Positions 9,067 to 17,607 of a DNA stretch of 64,000 nt are shown here, in pieces. Position 1 is the first letter of the stretch. Each line of letters starts with the position of its first letter. The position numbers were made by a program, and so were the translations under genes. The stretch covers positions 62,001 through 126,000 of the forward strand of contig JAXGPP010000010.1 in assembly GCA_040766885.1 (NCBI GenBank), written 5' to 3'. Source of the stretch: JAXGPP01 sp040766885. Its GTDB lineage: Bacteria; Planctomycetota; Planctomycetia; Pirellulales; Thermoguttaceae. The notes beneath the pieces are model-generated. The model saw nothing but the letters and a program-made list of their open reading frames with translations, was not told the origin of the DNA and searched no databases.

Positions 9067-11700
9067 ATGATCTGGATTCTCCCCATGGTGATTTTAGCGG
9101 CTGGGCCGGCCGCGCCCATCGCCGACCAGATCCCGGCTGGAAAGGAAATGTTTCGCTCGATGTTCGACGGGTCGAGCGACGTGAACTACGACACTTGGCC
9201 CGATGGTTGGACCCGACGCCGCGGCCCCGGTTTCCCGCACTGGCTGCCGATTGCCATTACCAATGATCCTGGTCCGCATGCCCAAGGGTGCCTGCGGATC
9301 GATCTGGATGGCGGGGCGGCGGTCGCTTTCAGCCCGACGGTCCCGGCCGCATCGCTCTATGACTATGTCCTCGAGGTCTACGTAAGCACTGCCGGACTGG
9401 TCGCCGACAAGGCATTCGTTTCGCTGGGATTCCTCGACGGGGGCCGCCGGCGTCTGGAGGAATTCCGCTCCAGAGTGATTGGCGGCACGAGCCAATGGCA
9501 AATGATCCGCCTCGGCCCGGTGTCGCCCCAGAATCCTGCCATCCGCGGCGTGGTGGCCGGGTTGCACGTCGAGCCCAATGGGCCTGCCGACCTCACCGGC
9601 ACAGCACGCTTCGCCGAGGTGCGGATCATCCGGCTGCCGCGCCTGGTGCTCACCATGGGAAGTCGGCACCACGTCTTCGCCGACCCGCAACAGGCGGGCG
9701 TCTCCATACAAGCTTCAGGTATTGACGAGGCAGGCTCGGCCGCCGTCATGGAACTCGAGAACGTCCTGGGGCAGTGCGTCGCTCGGCAATCGGTCCCGTT
9801 GAAAGTGCGGAACGCCGACGAGCCAGTGCCACCGCCGACTTCTCCGGAAGCGGTGCCGGCAGATGCAGAGCATTCAGATGGGATCGCGATGGAAGCTGCA
9901 TCCGCCCTGGTTGCTGAAGGGGAGTGGTTGCCGCCGATCCCCGGACCGGGGTTCTACCGCGTTCGCGCGTCGCTCAACGGCACCAGCGCGCTCAGCCGCG
10001 CGACCTCGCTGGTAGTCGTATCGCCGCCAACCGCTCCCGTCACCACCGACTTCGGCTGGTCGTTGCCGCGCGGCGCGGAACCGCTCGGTTGGTCGGCGTT
10101 GGCCGAATTGGTCGGCGATGCGGGAATCGGCTGCGTGAAGCTGCCGATGTGGGTCGACGAGGCCGACGGCCAGTCGATCGACCGGCTGACGCAACTGGCC
10201 GAACGGCTCTCGCAACGGGGGATCGTTCTGGTGGGCATGCTCGACACGCCTCCCGCCGCCGTTCGCGCTCAGCTCGATCCGAGCGTTGGCCACACGCTGG
10301 CCGAAGTGCTGTCCTCCGACGCAAAGCTCTGGGGGCCCGGGTTGCGAGCCGTGCTGGCCCGCCTGGGCATCTACGTCCGCCTGTGGCAATTGGGAGCCGA
10401 CGACGACACGAGTCTTGCTCGTTCCGCCGACGTGGCCCAGCGAATCGCCGCCATCAAGGACGAGTTGGGACCGGATACCGAACTCGGCTTGAGTTGGGAC
10501 TGGATGCAGGAGCTTCCGAATACGGGGGCAATCGCTCCTCAGTGGCGGTTTGTCTGTCTCAGCGGCAATCCACCGCTGACGCAACAGGAATTGGCCGCCT
10601 ATCTGGGCGACCGGCGGCCGAGTGACGTCGAGCGATGGGTCGTGCTCCAACCGCTGGCCAAGGACCGCTACGCGCTGGAAAGCCGCGTCGCCGACCTGGT
10701 CCATCGCATGATGGCGGCCAAGAACGGCGGAGCGAGCACCATCTTCGCTGCCGATCCCTTTGACGCCGACGGATTGATGAATCCCGACGGTACGCCGGGC
10801 GAGTTGTTCCTGCCCTGGCGCACCACCGCTCTCGAGTTAGGCGGCCGCGAACCGCTGGGCACCGTCGATCTGCCGGGCGGCAGCCCAAACCAGGTGTTTG
10901 CCGGCGAGAAGGATGCCGTGATGGTGGTCTGGAACGACGTGCCGTTTGAAGAGACTGCCTGGCTCGGGCACGACGTGAAACAACTCGACGTGTTCGGCAA
11001 CAGCCGCGTTCTGGCCGCCGAAGACGGCATGCAGACTCTGCCGGTCCAGCGCGTGCCGACATTCGTTACCGGCGTCGATCCGGCCGTCGTCCGCTGGCGG
11101 CAACAGTGTGTGTTCGACACCGACAGGATCCCCAGCGTGCTGGGACAGCGCCATTCAATCACTCTCCGTGTGAGGAACTCATTCCCGCAAGGCGCCAGCG
11201 GGCGATTCCGTTTGGCAGTGCCCGACGACTGGATTGTGGAGCCGCGCTCCGGCATGTTGCGGCTCGCCGCCGGGGAGACATGGGAGTGTCCGCTTGAGAT
11301 CCAATTACCCTACAACGTAATCAGCGGGCGGCACCCCGTTCGCGTCGAGTTTGAACTCGACACGTCCCCTCCCACGCGTTTCTCCGTCTACCGATCGATC
11401 GATGTCGGCTTCGAGGGCCTGTCCTTCGAACTCGCCGCGCGGCTCAACGGCCAGGGCGAACTGGAGGTCGAACAGCGCCTGCTGAACGAGACGGAATCGG
11501 CGGTGCGGTTTCGCTGCTATCTCTATGCACCCCAGCGGCGGCGCATGGAGATCACCACCGCCGCGCCGCCTCACGGCCAGGACTCGCGCATCTTCCGGCT
11601 GGCCGACGGCGCCGAACTGGCCGGCAAGACACTGTGGATGCGCGCCGAGGACACCAGCGGCTCGCGCGTGCTCAACTACCGGGTTGCCGTGGGGCAATGA
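9067..11700 (+). CDS. Large exported protein with glycosidase-like TIM barrel and C-terminal beta domains
   Basis: About 877 residues from the ATG at 9067; an in-frame ATG at 9043 only lengthens the N-terminus. A signal peptide is clear (MIWILPMVILAAGPAAPIAD). Residues about 30-200 form a beta-sandwich that resembles a carbohydrate-binding module. A middle part beginning TDFGWSLPRGAEPLGWSAL and continuing VGDAGIGCVKLPMWVDEADG looks like the first turns of a glycoside-hydrolase barrel. A late segment (HSITLRVRNSFPQGASGRF) resembles the NEW3-type domains that follow glycosidases. I cannot identify a definite catalytic Glu pair, so enzymatic activity is an inference from fold. It is a single gene with a strong hairpin just past its stop. 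Periplasmic or extracellular location is likely. Confidence 0.75.
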   Translation: MIWILPMVILAAGPAAPIADQIPAGKEMFRSMFDGSSDVNYDTWPDGWTRRRGPGFPHWLPIAITNDPGPHAQGCLRIDLDGGAAVAFSPTVPAASLYDYVLEVYVSTAGLVADKAFVSLGFLDGGRRRLEEFRSRVIGGTSQWQMIRLGPVSPQNPAIRGVVAGLHVEPNGPADLTGTARFAEVRIIRLPRLVLTMGSRHHVFADPQQAGVSIQASGIDEAGSAAVMELENVLGQCVARQSVPLKVRNADEPVPPPTSPEAVPADAEHSDGIAMEAASALVAEGEWLPPIPGPGFYRVRASLNGTSALSRATSLVVVSPPTAPVTTDFGWSLPRGAEPLGWSALAELVGDAGIGCVKLPMWVDEADGQSIDRLTQLAERLSQRGIVLVGMLDTPPAAVRAQLDPSVGHTLAEVLSSDAKLWGPGLRAVLARLGIYVRLWQLGADDDTSLARSADVAQRIAAIKDELGPDTELGLSWDWMQELPNTGAIAPQWRFVCLSGNPPLTQQELAAYLGDRRPSDVERWVVLQPLAKDRYALESRVADLVHRMMAAKNGGASTIFAADPFDADGLMNPDGTPGELFLPWRTTALELGGREPLGTVDLPGGSPNQVFAGEKDAVMVVWNDVPFEETAWLGHDVKQLDVFGNSRVLAAEDGMQTLPVQRVPTFVTGVDPAVVRWRQQCVFDTDRIPSVLGQRHSITLRVRNSFPQGASGRFRLAVPDDWIVEPRSGMLRLAAGETWECPLEIQLPYNVISGRHPVRVEFELDTSPPTRFSVYRSIDVGFEGLSFELAARLNGQGELEVEQRLLNETESAVRFRCYLYAPQRRRMEITTAAPPHGQDSRIFRLADGAELAGKTLWMRAEDTSGSRVLNYRVAVGQ

Positions 11701-11710
11701 ACGGGAAAAA

Positions 11711-11736
11711 CGTGCCCAAGCTCGGGCTTGGGCACG
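11711..11736. terminator. Bidirectional hairpin terminator
   Basis: An 11-bp perfect stem (CGTGCCCAAGC paired with GCTTGGGCACG) with loop TCGG lies between two convergent genes, 10 nt after the stop of the exported glycosidase-like gene and 30 nt past the stop of lpxA. There is no long T run on either side, so it may work as a roadblock or 3'-end stabiliser rather than as a classical intrinsic terminator. Confidence 0.7.
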
Positions 11737-11766
11737 TGGAGGCTCGACGCGCAACGCGCCGCGCCT

Positions 11767-12624
11767 TCAACCGGCGCGGACCTGAAGCTTCTGGGTCGCT
11801 TCTTCAGGTTCCGCCTCGGTGCGGAGTTTGATCGTCGCACCCGGCGGGGCGCGGCGTTCGGCCACAATCCCACGGCGAGTCGCAGCCAGGAAGCGGTAGA
11901 ACTCCGCCGCCGGCCCCGCAGGGAATTCCTGCTGGAGCCGGGTGAGAACCTCGTTCCACGTCAGCCGACTGCGATAGATCACGCGATACGCCGCCTTCAG
12001 TTGCCGGACGTCGCTCACCGTGAAGCCGGCGCGCCGCAGCCCGATCTGGTTCAGGCCGACGATATAGCTGCTCAACCCGTCCACCGTGACATAGGGTGGC
12101 ACGTCCTTCGTGATGTGCGATTGGCCGCCCACCATCGCCAGTGTGCCGATGCGGCAGAACTGGTGCGCGGCGGCCGCCCCGGACATATACGCCCGGTCGC
12201 CCACCGCCACGTGACCGGCAAGCATGGCGTTGTTGGCGAAGATCGTGTGATCTCCCACCCGGCAGTCGTGGGCGATGTGCACGTTCACCATCAGCAGGTT
12301 GCCGTCGCCGATGATCGTGGCTCCACCGGCGTCGAGCGCGCGGTGGACGGTGACATTCTCGCGGATCGTGTTGCCGGCGCCGATCACCACGCGGCCCGGT
12401 TGCTCCGGCATGTGAACGTGCTGCGGCATGCCCCCCAGCACCACGCCTTCGCAGATCCAGTTGTTCGGTCCCAGGGTGGTCCCGCTCTTGACGACGACAC
12501 GGCTCTCCAGCTTGCAGCTATCGCCAATCGTTGCCTCGGACTCCACCACGCAGAAAGGACCAATCTCGACGTCGCGACCGATCACAGCCGTCGGGCTCAC
12601 GACGGCCAGAGGGTGAACTCTCAC
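11767..12624 (-). CDS. lpxA: Acyl-ACP--UDP-N-acetylglucosamine O-acyltransferase
   Basis: A 285-residue protein; E. coli LpxA has 262. It transfers a 3-hydroxyacyl chain from acyl carrier protein to UDP-GlcNAc, the first step of lipid A synthesis in the cytoplasm. The N-terminal 180 residues are hexapeptide repeats of a left-handed beta-helix (VVSPTAVIGRDVEIGPFCVV, then ATIGDSCKLES). The catalytic His is H119 in VNVHIAHDC, and the C-terminal helical bundle begins at VGLNQIGLRRAGF. This points to a Gram-negative-type outer membrane. No other lipid A gene is next to it here, unlike the usual lpxD-fabZ-lpxA group, although fabZ and lpxA are often apart in planctomycetes as I recall. The extra C-terminal 20 residues are charged and probably disordered. 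Confidence 0.95.
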   Translation of the reverse strand: MRVHPLAVVSPTAVIGRDVEIGPFCVVESEATIGDSCKLESRVVVKSGTTLGPNNWICEGVVLGGMPQHVHMPEQPGRVVIGAGNTIRENVTVHRALDAGGATIIGDGNLLMVNVHIAHDCRVGDHTIFANNAMLAGHVAVGDRAYMSGAAAAHQFCRIGTLAMVGGQSHITKDVPPYVTVDGLSSYIVGLNQIGLRRAGFTVSDVRQLKAAYRVIYRSRLTWNEVLTRLQQEFPAGPAAEFYRFLAATRRGIVAERRAPPGATIKLRTEAEPEEATQKLQVRAG

Positions 12625-13050
12625 GGGTTGGGACCTCGAAATCTGAGTGCATTGGAATGGGCCGGCCGCTCACGCGCGGCAGGCTCCGAGCGGATGCGGC
12701 GGAGGGGGTGCCTCATGGCTAGCCGCCCCGCCGCCGCACGCGCTGACTGTTATCGGCCCGGCAGCGGGGGACGGTTCACGACGAGGATCGGCTTTTCGCC
12801 GGTTTTTCCTGTTTTCCTGTCCGAGGGGACCCTGTGCGATTTACGCTCTGGCCCCCGCAAGAGCCAGCCGCCGTGAGCTTTGCGCAGATCGGGCATCGCT
12901 GGCAAATCCTGCGGTCCGGCCGCCGGAGCCCCGCGCGCCAGCCCGTCCCCGGGGAGGGCGGCCAGACGCGTTCGGTGCCCCTGGCCCCCATCGGCCGGAA
13001 GGCGTAAACTTCCCTTTGTCCTTGTTCCTGCACCGGAGAACCCAGTCGCC
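12625..13050. other. Intergenic region with no supported gene
   Basis: A very GC-rich gap between the divergent lpxA and the TPR gene. It should hold both promoters, but I see no clear -10/-35 pair. Several open frames cross it, but they have no ribosome binding sites and atypical compositions. Confidence 0.5.
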
Positions 13051-13392
13051 ATGCCGAGCCACGACGAAATCTACGATCAGGCCATAGTCTTGCAGCAGGA
13101 AGGGAAGCTCGACGAAGCGGTCGGCATGTTGCAGGATCTCGTGGCCGAGGCGCCCGATTACGCCCTGGCGCACGCGGCCCTCAGCGTCTTCTTCAGCAAG
13201 CAGGAGAAGTATCCCCAGGCGGTCGCCCACGCCCGCAAAGTGTGCGAACTGGAGCCTGAGGATTCCTTCAGCTTCATCGCCTTGAGCCTGGTCTGCCAGA
13301 AGGCGGGTATGATTCCCGAAGCCGAGCAGGCGATGTTTCAGGCCCGGCAGGCTCAGGTCGCCGCCATGCAGCGGCAGTCCGAGCAATCATAA
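13051..13392 (+). CDS. Small tetratricopeptide-repeat protein
   Basis: A 113-residue soluble protein beginning MPSHDEIYDQAI. The frame is open upstream, but that part is proline- and arginine-rich noise, and the ATG at 13051 has GGAG about 15 nt before it. It contains about three TPR helix pairs: AIVLQQEGKLDEAVGMLQDL, YALAHAALSVFFSKQEKYPQ, and FIALSLVCQKAGMIPEAEQA. No signal peptide or membrane segment is seen. TPR proteins of this size are usually protein-protein adaptors. It diverges from lpxA and nothing links it functionally to its neighbours. Confidence 0.85.
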   Translation: MPSHDEIYDQAIVLQQEGKLDEAVGMLQDLVAEAPDYALAHAALSVFFSKQEKYPQAVAHARKVCELEPEDSFSFIALSLVCQKAGMIPEAEQAMFQARQAQVAAMQRQSEQS

Positions 13393-13588
13393 GCGGCTGA
13401 AGCCCCAACTTCCGCGGCCGATCCAGAGCCGCATCCGGCGCGAGCAAAACAACCGTGCCCGTCGCCGGGTGGCCGTGGTCGTAGACTCTCCACGGCATGC
13501 CAGCGACGGGCACGGCTCGATTGTGCTTGGCGCGGGACGCTCGACTGTGCTCTGAGGCAGAATCGCTGTCCCGCGGCGGTGATTTACT

Positions 13589-14017
13589 TTACTGCTGTTG
13601 CGGCGGGCGGGGTTGCTGCGGGGTGCCGAACGCACCGGGGCGGACCCGACGCTGCACGTCCGTTTCCAGCACGCCGAAGGTTGCCTCATGACGCTGCACC
13701 GTCAATTGCAGCGCGTGCAGCATCCGCTTCGCGGTGTAGAAGTTGGTGATGATTCTCTGCGTGACGGGAATCGGCTGGGTGGGCACGCCGATCGGCTGCG
13801 GGTTGAGACCGAAGTCGATAATCAGCTCCTCGGGCGTACCGGTCACGCGGCAGAAATTGGCGTACGCGGCAATCGCCTTCGTGTCGTCAATCTGCACCTG
13901 CACGCGCTGCGGGCCTTGCGGCGCTGCCTGCGGTGGGGTCGCAGTTCCTTCGGCCGCCGGTGTCTCAACCGCTTGCTCTGGCTCGTTCTTCTCAGGGGCG
14001 TCTTCTGATTTGGCCAC
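13589..14017 (-). CDS. DUF3467 family protein
   Basis: A 142-residue protein starting at GTG 14017 behind AAGGGAG. The first 35 residues are acidic and proline-rich and probably disordered. The core matches DUF3467: RVQVQIDDTKAIAAYANFC, then VTGTPEELIIDFGLNPQP, and the helix NFYTAKRMLHALQLTVQRHE ending FGVLETDVQRRV. The family is small, soluble and of unknown role in many bacteria. The C-terminus is Pro/Gln-rich. It stands alone, convergent with the TPR gene. Confidence 0.85.
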   Translation of the reverse strand: MAKSEDAPEKNEPEQAVETPAAEGTATPPQAAPQGPQRVQVQIDDTKAIAAYANFCRVTGTPEELIIDFGLNPQPIGVPTQPIPVTQRIITNFYTAKRMLHALQLTVQRHEATFGVLETDVQRRVRPGAFGTPQQPRPPQQQ

Positions 14018-14712
14018 TGGTTGGCTCCCTTCTCGTTACAGCGATGCAAAATCCGGTTCGGGACGGTCCCACGCTCCGGAGACTATATTGAGCTTCGCAG
14101 CGGAATTGAGCCAGTCGAAGCGCAGTCGGCTCGACGAAAAGGTCGCCGATCATAGCGCACACTGCTCCGTTCCTCACGCGAATGCCAATAGTTGGCGTAG
14201 AGCCTCCTGTCCAGCAATTCCGGCTGCCCGGAGGCAACTCTGCAGAGTGTCATTATAGGAATATAGCACGAGAAAAGAACCGGCGCGATGGTACGCGAAG
14301 CAGGAGCAAACACTCGACCGACGCATGACGAATTGATTCCTGCGGCGCAGTCGTAACAGAACGAATTCAATGCAGCCTTCCCAGCTTATCTAACCGGAAA
14401 GATTGGCGGCCCTGCTGTCGATCCATGACGCGCGGACTGCAATTTCCGTATGACTCACCCATCTGTCTGCGTGAGCCTTGTAGTACAGCCGTCTCGCCTG
14501 CCGGCAATCCATTCGAGACATCCGCACCACAGTCACCACATTTCCGCCCCGCTATCGGGGAGGCAATTCTGAGCCTCGGTCCGCCGTCTGCGCCCCGGCG
14601 GTTTGTGGCGTTTGGGAAAGACTATTAGCTTGCCTGAACGCCGCACTATTTGCGAAGTGCGTCTGGCGGCGGTACAATACCCCCGCTGTCGCTGTATGGG
14701 AGAAGGAATACG
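14018..14712. other. Intergenic region with no supported gene
   Basis: About 700 bases, lower in GC between 14230 and 14400 than the flanks. It separates two divergent genes, so it should contain promoters in both directions. I find no tRNA, no convincing small ORF and no repeat here. Confidence 0.5.
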
Positions 14713-15108
14713 ATGGCGGCTACCAGGCTCTTTGATTTGCAGAGCGAAGGCCAGATCCTCGTCATGGTTCTTCTCGAAGACGTGAGCAGCCTCAACGAGG
14801 AGCGCCTGCACTCGGAACTCGGCCGCGTGATCGCCCAATTCGAGGCGTCACAGCTCAAACACGTTGTCCTCGATCTCGAGCGGGCCGGTTACTTCGGCTC
14901 GCTGATGCTTTGGGCCATGAACTCGCTCTGGCAGCGGGCCCGCGCACGCGGCGGCGTCATGGCGATCTGCAATGTCTCTCCGCTGGGGCAAGAGGTGCTC
15001 GAAATCTCTCACCTCAATCGCCTGTGGCCGATCTGCCACTCGCGCGAGGAGGCATTGGCGTCCGTCACCGCCCGAGCCGGGAGTCCCGCATCCGAAAGCA
15101 AAGACTGA
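14713..15108 (+). CDS. STAS-domain protein (anti-sigma factor antagonist-like)
   Basis: A 131-residue protein; the ATG at 14713 follows AGAAGGA, which fixes the start. The fold follows the STAS domain: strand ILVMVLLEDVSSLNEERL, helix LHSELGRVIAQFEA, strand KHVVLDLERAGYFGSLMLWA, helix, then MAICNVSPLGQEVLEI and the terminal LWPICHSREEALASV. S-L-M-L after YFG occupies the place of the usual DSSG phospho-serine loop, so phosphorylation by an anti-sigma kinase is possible but not proven. No kinase or sigma gene lies beside it. A terminator-like hairpin follows about 70 nt after the stop. Confidence 0.85.
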   Translation: MAATRLFDLQSEGQILVMVLLEDVSSLNEERLHSELGRVIAQFEASQLKHVVLDLERAGYFGSLMLWAMNSLWQRARARGGVMAICNVSPLGQEVLEISHLNRLWPICHSREEALASVTARAGSPASESKD

Positions 15109-15178
15109 CCTTGAGGGCGACGATCCTCGGCCCGCTTGTCCGGGGCCGGTGCAGATCCGTCGCGGTCGCCAAAGTAGC

Positions 15179-15203
15179 CCCGCAGTCCCTTGCGGGTTTT
15201 CTT
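15179..15203 (+). terminator. Intrinsic terminator of the STAS gene; founder-like copy of a local repeat
   Basis: The stem CCCGCA/TGCGGG with loop GTCCCT is followed by TTTTCTT. The same hairpin core with its flank (CAAAGTAG.CCCGCAGTCCC) recurs near 16135 and 16899 inside the longer direct repeat, but there the T run is interrupted. The following stretch to 15526 has no supported gene. Confidence 0.6.
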
Positions 15204-15526
15204 CCGGGCCGCTGCCGGCCGCGACGCTCAACACCGACGATCGAATCCGACCAGCTTTCACCGCAGGTAATCCTGCCCGACCGGGGCATTGCGGCTGCTG
15301 ACCGCTCGTGGACAGTTCGATAAGTGTCACCGAGTAGTTATTTGGCCGAGCCATCTCGTGTCGCATGAGGGCCCTGCCTATCCGGCTGGCCGCGCGTACA
15401 TCTCTGCAGGAAATGAAACTCCGCACGGCCAAAGGGCACACCGTCTCCAGCAGCGGACACGCCAACGCCACAACGAAGGCGCTGACGAAGAAGGTCCGGA
15501 GTCGAAACTAAACCCGTTGCCACGGC

Positions 15527-16072
15527 TCACCGGTTGCGATCCGACTGCCGAATCACTCGCCCGTTCCAGTCGATTCTGATCCTGTCCGGCAACGCCGGCC
15601 CCATTCGTTCGATCGCGCTCCGGGTGATTGGCGTGTCACGGATTTCCAGGTACTCGAGCTTGGCGCAGCCCGCGAGGTGTTCGAGTGCACTGTCATCGAT
15701 GTTCGGGCAGCGGAGCATCGCGAACTCCAGGTCCGGCAGTCCGCGCAGGTGAGCAAGGTCGGCATTTCTCACGCCGTCGCCGGAAATCGCGACCCCAACC
15801 ACATCCGCGAAGAAATGCTCGCCAAGACACCGGCGCAACCAACCGGGCGCAGTCGGTCCGCCCTGGGGCTTGCAGGTGCTGCTCCCCTTCTGATAGTCAT
15901 AGAATAGCCCTCCGCCCAAGGCCGCGATTGCCTCAGCAGCGTGTGCCTCGCGTCTGGCTGCCTCCATCCGCATGGCAAACCAGCTCATGCCGACGCTCGC
16001 CACGAAGATGACCGCGAGCAGCGTCCGCAGACGGTACTGGTGCCATCGCCTCCCCGTAGGACGAGTCTTCAT
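15527..16072 (-). CDS. Membrane-anchored leucine-rich-repeat-like protein
   Basis: About 181 residues from the ATG at 16072; the frame runs further upstream into repeat DNA. It begins MKTRPTGRRWHQYRLRTLL, a basic segment followed by one transmembrane helix (LAVIFVASVGMSWFAMRM), the hallmark of a common planctomycete membrane protein group. The outer part contains LRR-like units: VRNADLAHLRGLPDLEFAML, SALEHLAGCAKLEYLEIRDT and SAIERMGPALPDRIRIDW. It is probably anchored in the cytoplasmic membrane with the repeats outside. Its start codon lies within a 144-bp direct repeat whose second copy (16811-16954) has lost the ATG. Function unknown. Confidence 0.8.
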   Translation of the reverse strand: MKTRPTGRRWHQYRLRTLLAVIFVASVGMSWFAMRMEAARREAHAAEAIAALGGGLFYDYQKGSSTCKPQGGPTAPGWLRRCLGEHFFADVVGVAISGDGVRNADLAHLRGLPDLEFAMLRCPNIDDSALEHLAGCAKLEYLEIRDTPITRSAIERMGPALPDRIRIDWNGRVIRQSDRNR

Positions 16073-16190
16073 TCTGTCTTTGAACCATTCTCGCCCCGGC
16101 CCTCCGCCGCGGTCACTCCCCAAAGCAGCCCGCCCAAAGTAGGCCCGCAGTCCCTTGCGGGCTTTCAGCAAAGCTGTCCTGCGGGCTTCT
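16047..16190 (-). repeat. 144-bp direct repeat, copy 1 (start and 5' flank of the LRR-like gene)
   Basis: Runs from CGCCTCCCCGTAGGACGAG to GCGGGCTTCT on the plus strand and matches 16811-16954 with about ten differences by eye. On the minus strand it carries the 5' flank and first eight codons of the LRR-like gene. It includes the hairpin core CCCGCAGTCCCTTGCGGG. Confidence 0.85.
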
Positions 16191-16223
16191 TCGCCTCCCC
16201 GCCGTTCCTTGCAGTCACGAGTT

Positions 16224-16766
16224 TCAGGCTCTTCCGATCACGAAACCGCAGACGGCGCATTTCTGTTTGTACTCCGGACAGGGTGCCTGGCACTTCGGAC
16301 ATCGGCGACTTGTCGCACCTCCCCATTTGCGCTCGGCAAGCTCCATTCGGGCGTTCCACGCGGCTCGTTCGTCTTCTTCCATCATCGCAAAGACACCGTC
16401 GCCTCTGGCAAACGCCGGTCCTTGTGTATCGAAGAACACCCCATCGGTCAGCTTCGTGAGCACGGCTGCCGCGAGCATGGCGGCTTGCCCATCGAGTTCG
16501 CTGCTATGCCAAACAAAGGCAACTCGCCGGTCCCTGTCGCCGATCTCTGCGAGAACCTCCTCAGATTCCCACTCGTCCACTGCCTCAAAGGAGTACTCAA
16601 AGCCGCACTCCCGCCCATCCAGTCTGGCAGGCAGAAAACCGGTGTGCTCGCGCGGCGAAAAGTCCTCCAGTTGAAGACCGATGTTCTCGGCGTCGATGGC
16701 TCGCTGCCATTCCTCCCGGCTCGGCAGTTCCGCATCACGGACGTAGACAATCACTTCAACCGACAT
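16224..16766 (-). CDS. Hypothetical protein with C-terminal zinc ribbon
   Basis: A 180-residue soluble protein. The N-terminal domain (MSVEVIVYVRDAELPSREEW, then DFSPREHTGFLPARLDGREC and GFEYSFEAVDE) resembles a family of small hypothetical proteins often found in toxin-immunity and cassette regions; this is a memory of pattern, not a search result. A second part (AAVLTKLTDGVFFDTQGPAF) follows, and the C-terminus is a four-Cys ribbon (CPKC...CAVC) likely to bind zinc. It is flanked on both sides by copies of the 144-bp direct repeat, so it may have been inserted or bracketed by duplication. Confidence 0.75.
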   Translation of the reverse strand: MSVEVIVYVRDAELPSREEWQRAIDAENIGLQLEDFSPREHTGFLPARLDGRECGFEYSFEAVDEWESEEVLAEIGDRDRRVAFVWHSSELDGQAAMLAAAVLTKLTDGVFFDTQGPAFARGDGVFAMMEEDERAAWNARMELAERKWGGATSRRCPKCQAPCPEYKQKCAVCGFVIGRA

Positions 16767-16810
16767 GTAGCATCACCTCATGGTAAATCGTTGCCCTCGT
16801 CGTCGATCCT

Positions 16811-16954
16811 CGCCTCCCCGTAGGACGAGTCTTCAATCCGTCTCTGAACCATTCCTGCCCCGGCCCTCCGCCGCGGTCACCCTCCAAAGCAGCCCGCCCA
16901 AAGTAGGCCCGCAGTCCCTTGCGGGCTTTCAGCAAAGCTGTCTTGCGGGCTTCT
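16811..16954 (-). repeat. 144-bp direct repeat, copy 2 (orphan gene start)
   Basis: Near-identical to 16047-16190. The place of the start codon of the LRR-like gene reads ATTGAAGACTCG instead of ATGAAGACTCG, and the coding sequence is not continued. It therefore looks like the leftover 5' end of a lost paralogue. Confidence 0.8.
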
Positions 16955-17012
16955 CCACCTCACCACGTTCGGCGCCGGCCCTCGCGCCCCATTTCACATC
17001 CTTCTCGACAGC

Positions 17013-17252
17013 TCACCACAGAACATCTTCACCCGGCAGGCGGCCGGCCACCTCGCAGTTCACGCGGCGCTCGATCTCCCGCCTCATTGCCCGGCGCAAT
17101 CGAATCCGCTCCACGAAGCCCGCAGCGCTCAGCCGGGCGGAGTACTCCGCCGTTACGGCGGCCTCGATCTCCGGATAGACCTCCGCCCGCACTCCCTCGG
17201 CCATCCGCTCCGCCCCGTCACGCACAAAGTGTGATTGTCTCGATGAAGTCAT
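17013..17252 (-). CDS. Small helical hypothetical protein
   Basis: A 79-residue protein from the ATG at 17252, with GGAG a few bases before it (GCGGAGACCACG); the longer frame upstream runs into attC-like DNA. The sequence is charged and helical: MTSSRQSHFVRDGAERMAEG, EVYPEIEAAVTAEYSARLSA, then RIRLRRAMRREIERRVNCEV. It has no membrane segment or known motif. It follows an attC-like half site, so it may be the terminal cassette gene of the array. Function unknown. Confidence 0.65.
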   Translation of the reverse strand: MTSSRQSHFVRDGAERMAEGVRAEVYPEIEAAVTAEYSARLSAAGFVERIRLRRAMRREIERRVNCEVAGRLPGEDVLW

Positions 17253-17322
17253 CGTGGTCTCCGCTGCTCGGCCGGTGGGCCGCCCAATTTTGTCGGGCGC
17301 AGGCCGATTGAAGGCAACCCGG

Positions 17323-17341
17323 CGAGTGGCCGCTGTTGGCA
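17323..17341 (-). repeat. attC-like half site (R''-L'')
   Basis: On the minus strand it reads TGCCAAC-AGC-GGCCACTCG, four bases after a TGA. This is the same R''-spacer-L'' layout as the complete sites to the right. A matching L'-R' half is not recognisable before the next gene, so the site looks decayed. Confidence 0.45.
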
Positions 17342-17344
17342 CTC

Positions 17345-17516
17345 TCACATGGTCTCGTAGTCAATCAAGCGTTCTGTCTTCCGGCCGCACTCAAGAGCAA
17401 TTAAGAAAAGGCCGTGCCGCCACACGGCGGCATCGTATTGTGCCCGATCCAGTCCGAATTGACCCAGCGGATCGCTTCGTCGTCGAGGTCAAGCAATAGG
17501 TGCATGTCCCCCATAG
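17345..17516 (-). pseudogene. Short, probably frameshifted cassette ORF
   Basis: Between two attC-like sites, an ATG at 17514-17516 opens a 36-codon frame (MGDMHLLLDLDDEAIRWVNS, then a TAA). A second, overlapping frame supplies a plausible protein tail (YDAAVWRHGLFLIALECGRK, then TERLIDYETM) ending at the TGA at 17345-17347. The two halves joined by one frameshift would make a small cassette protein. No homologue is recognised. Confidence 0.35.
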
Positions 17517-17603
17517 CAACTCCCGCAATCACCGAATGGGGCAGCTACTCGTAAGCCGAAGGCTGTTGCCCGAAGGGCGCTCGGCGAGTGGCCACCGTCG
17601 GCC
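17514..17603 (-). repeat. attC-like site (degenerate)
   Basis: It begins five bases after the stop of the next gene to the right. Minus strand: R'' GGCCGAC, spacer GGT, L'' GGCCACTCG (identical to two other sites), a variable stem, then CGAGTAGCTGCC as a candidate L' and GTTGCTA as a candidate R'. R'' has G for the usual first A of AAC, and the R' side is poorly kept. Confidence 0.5.
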
Positions 17604-17607
17604 GCGG

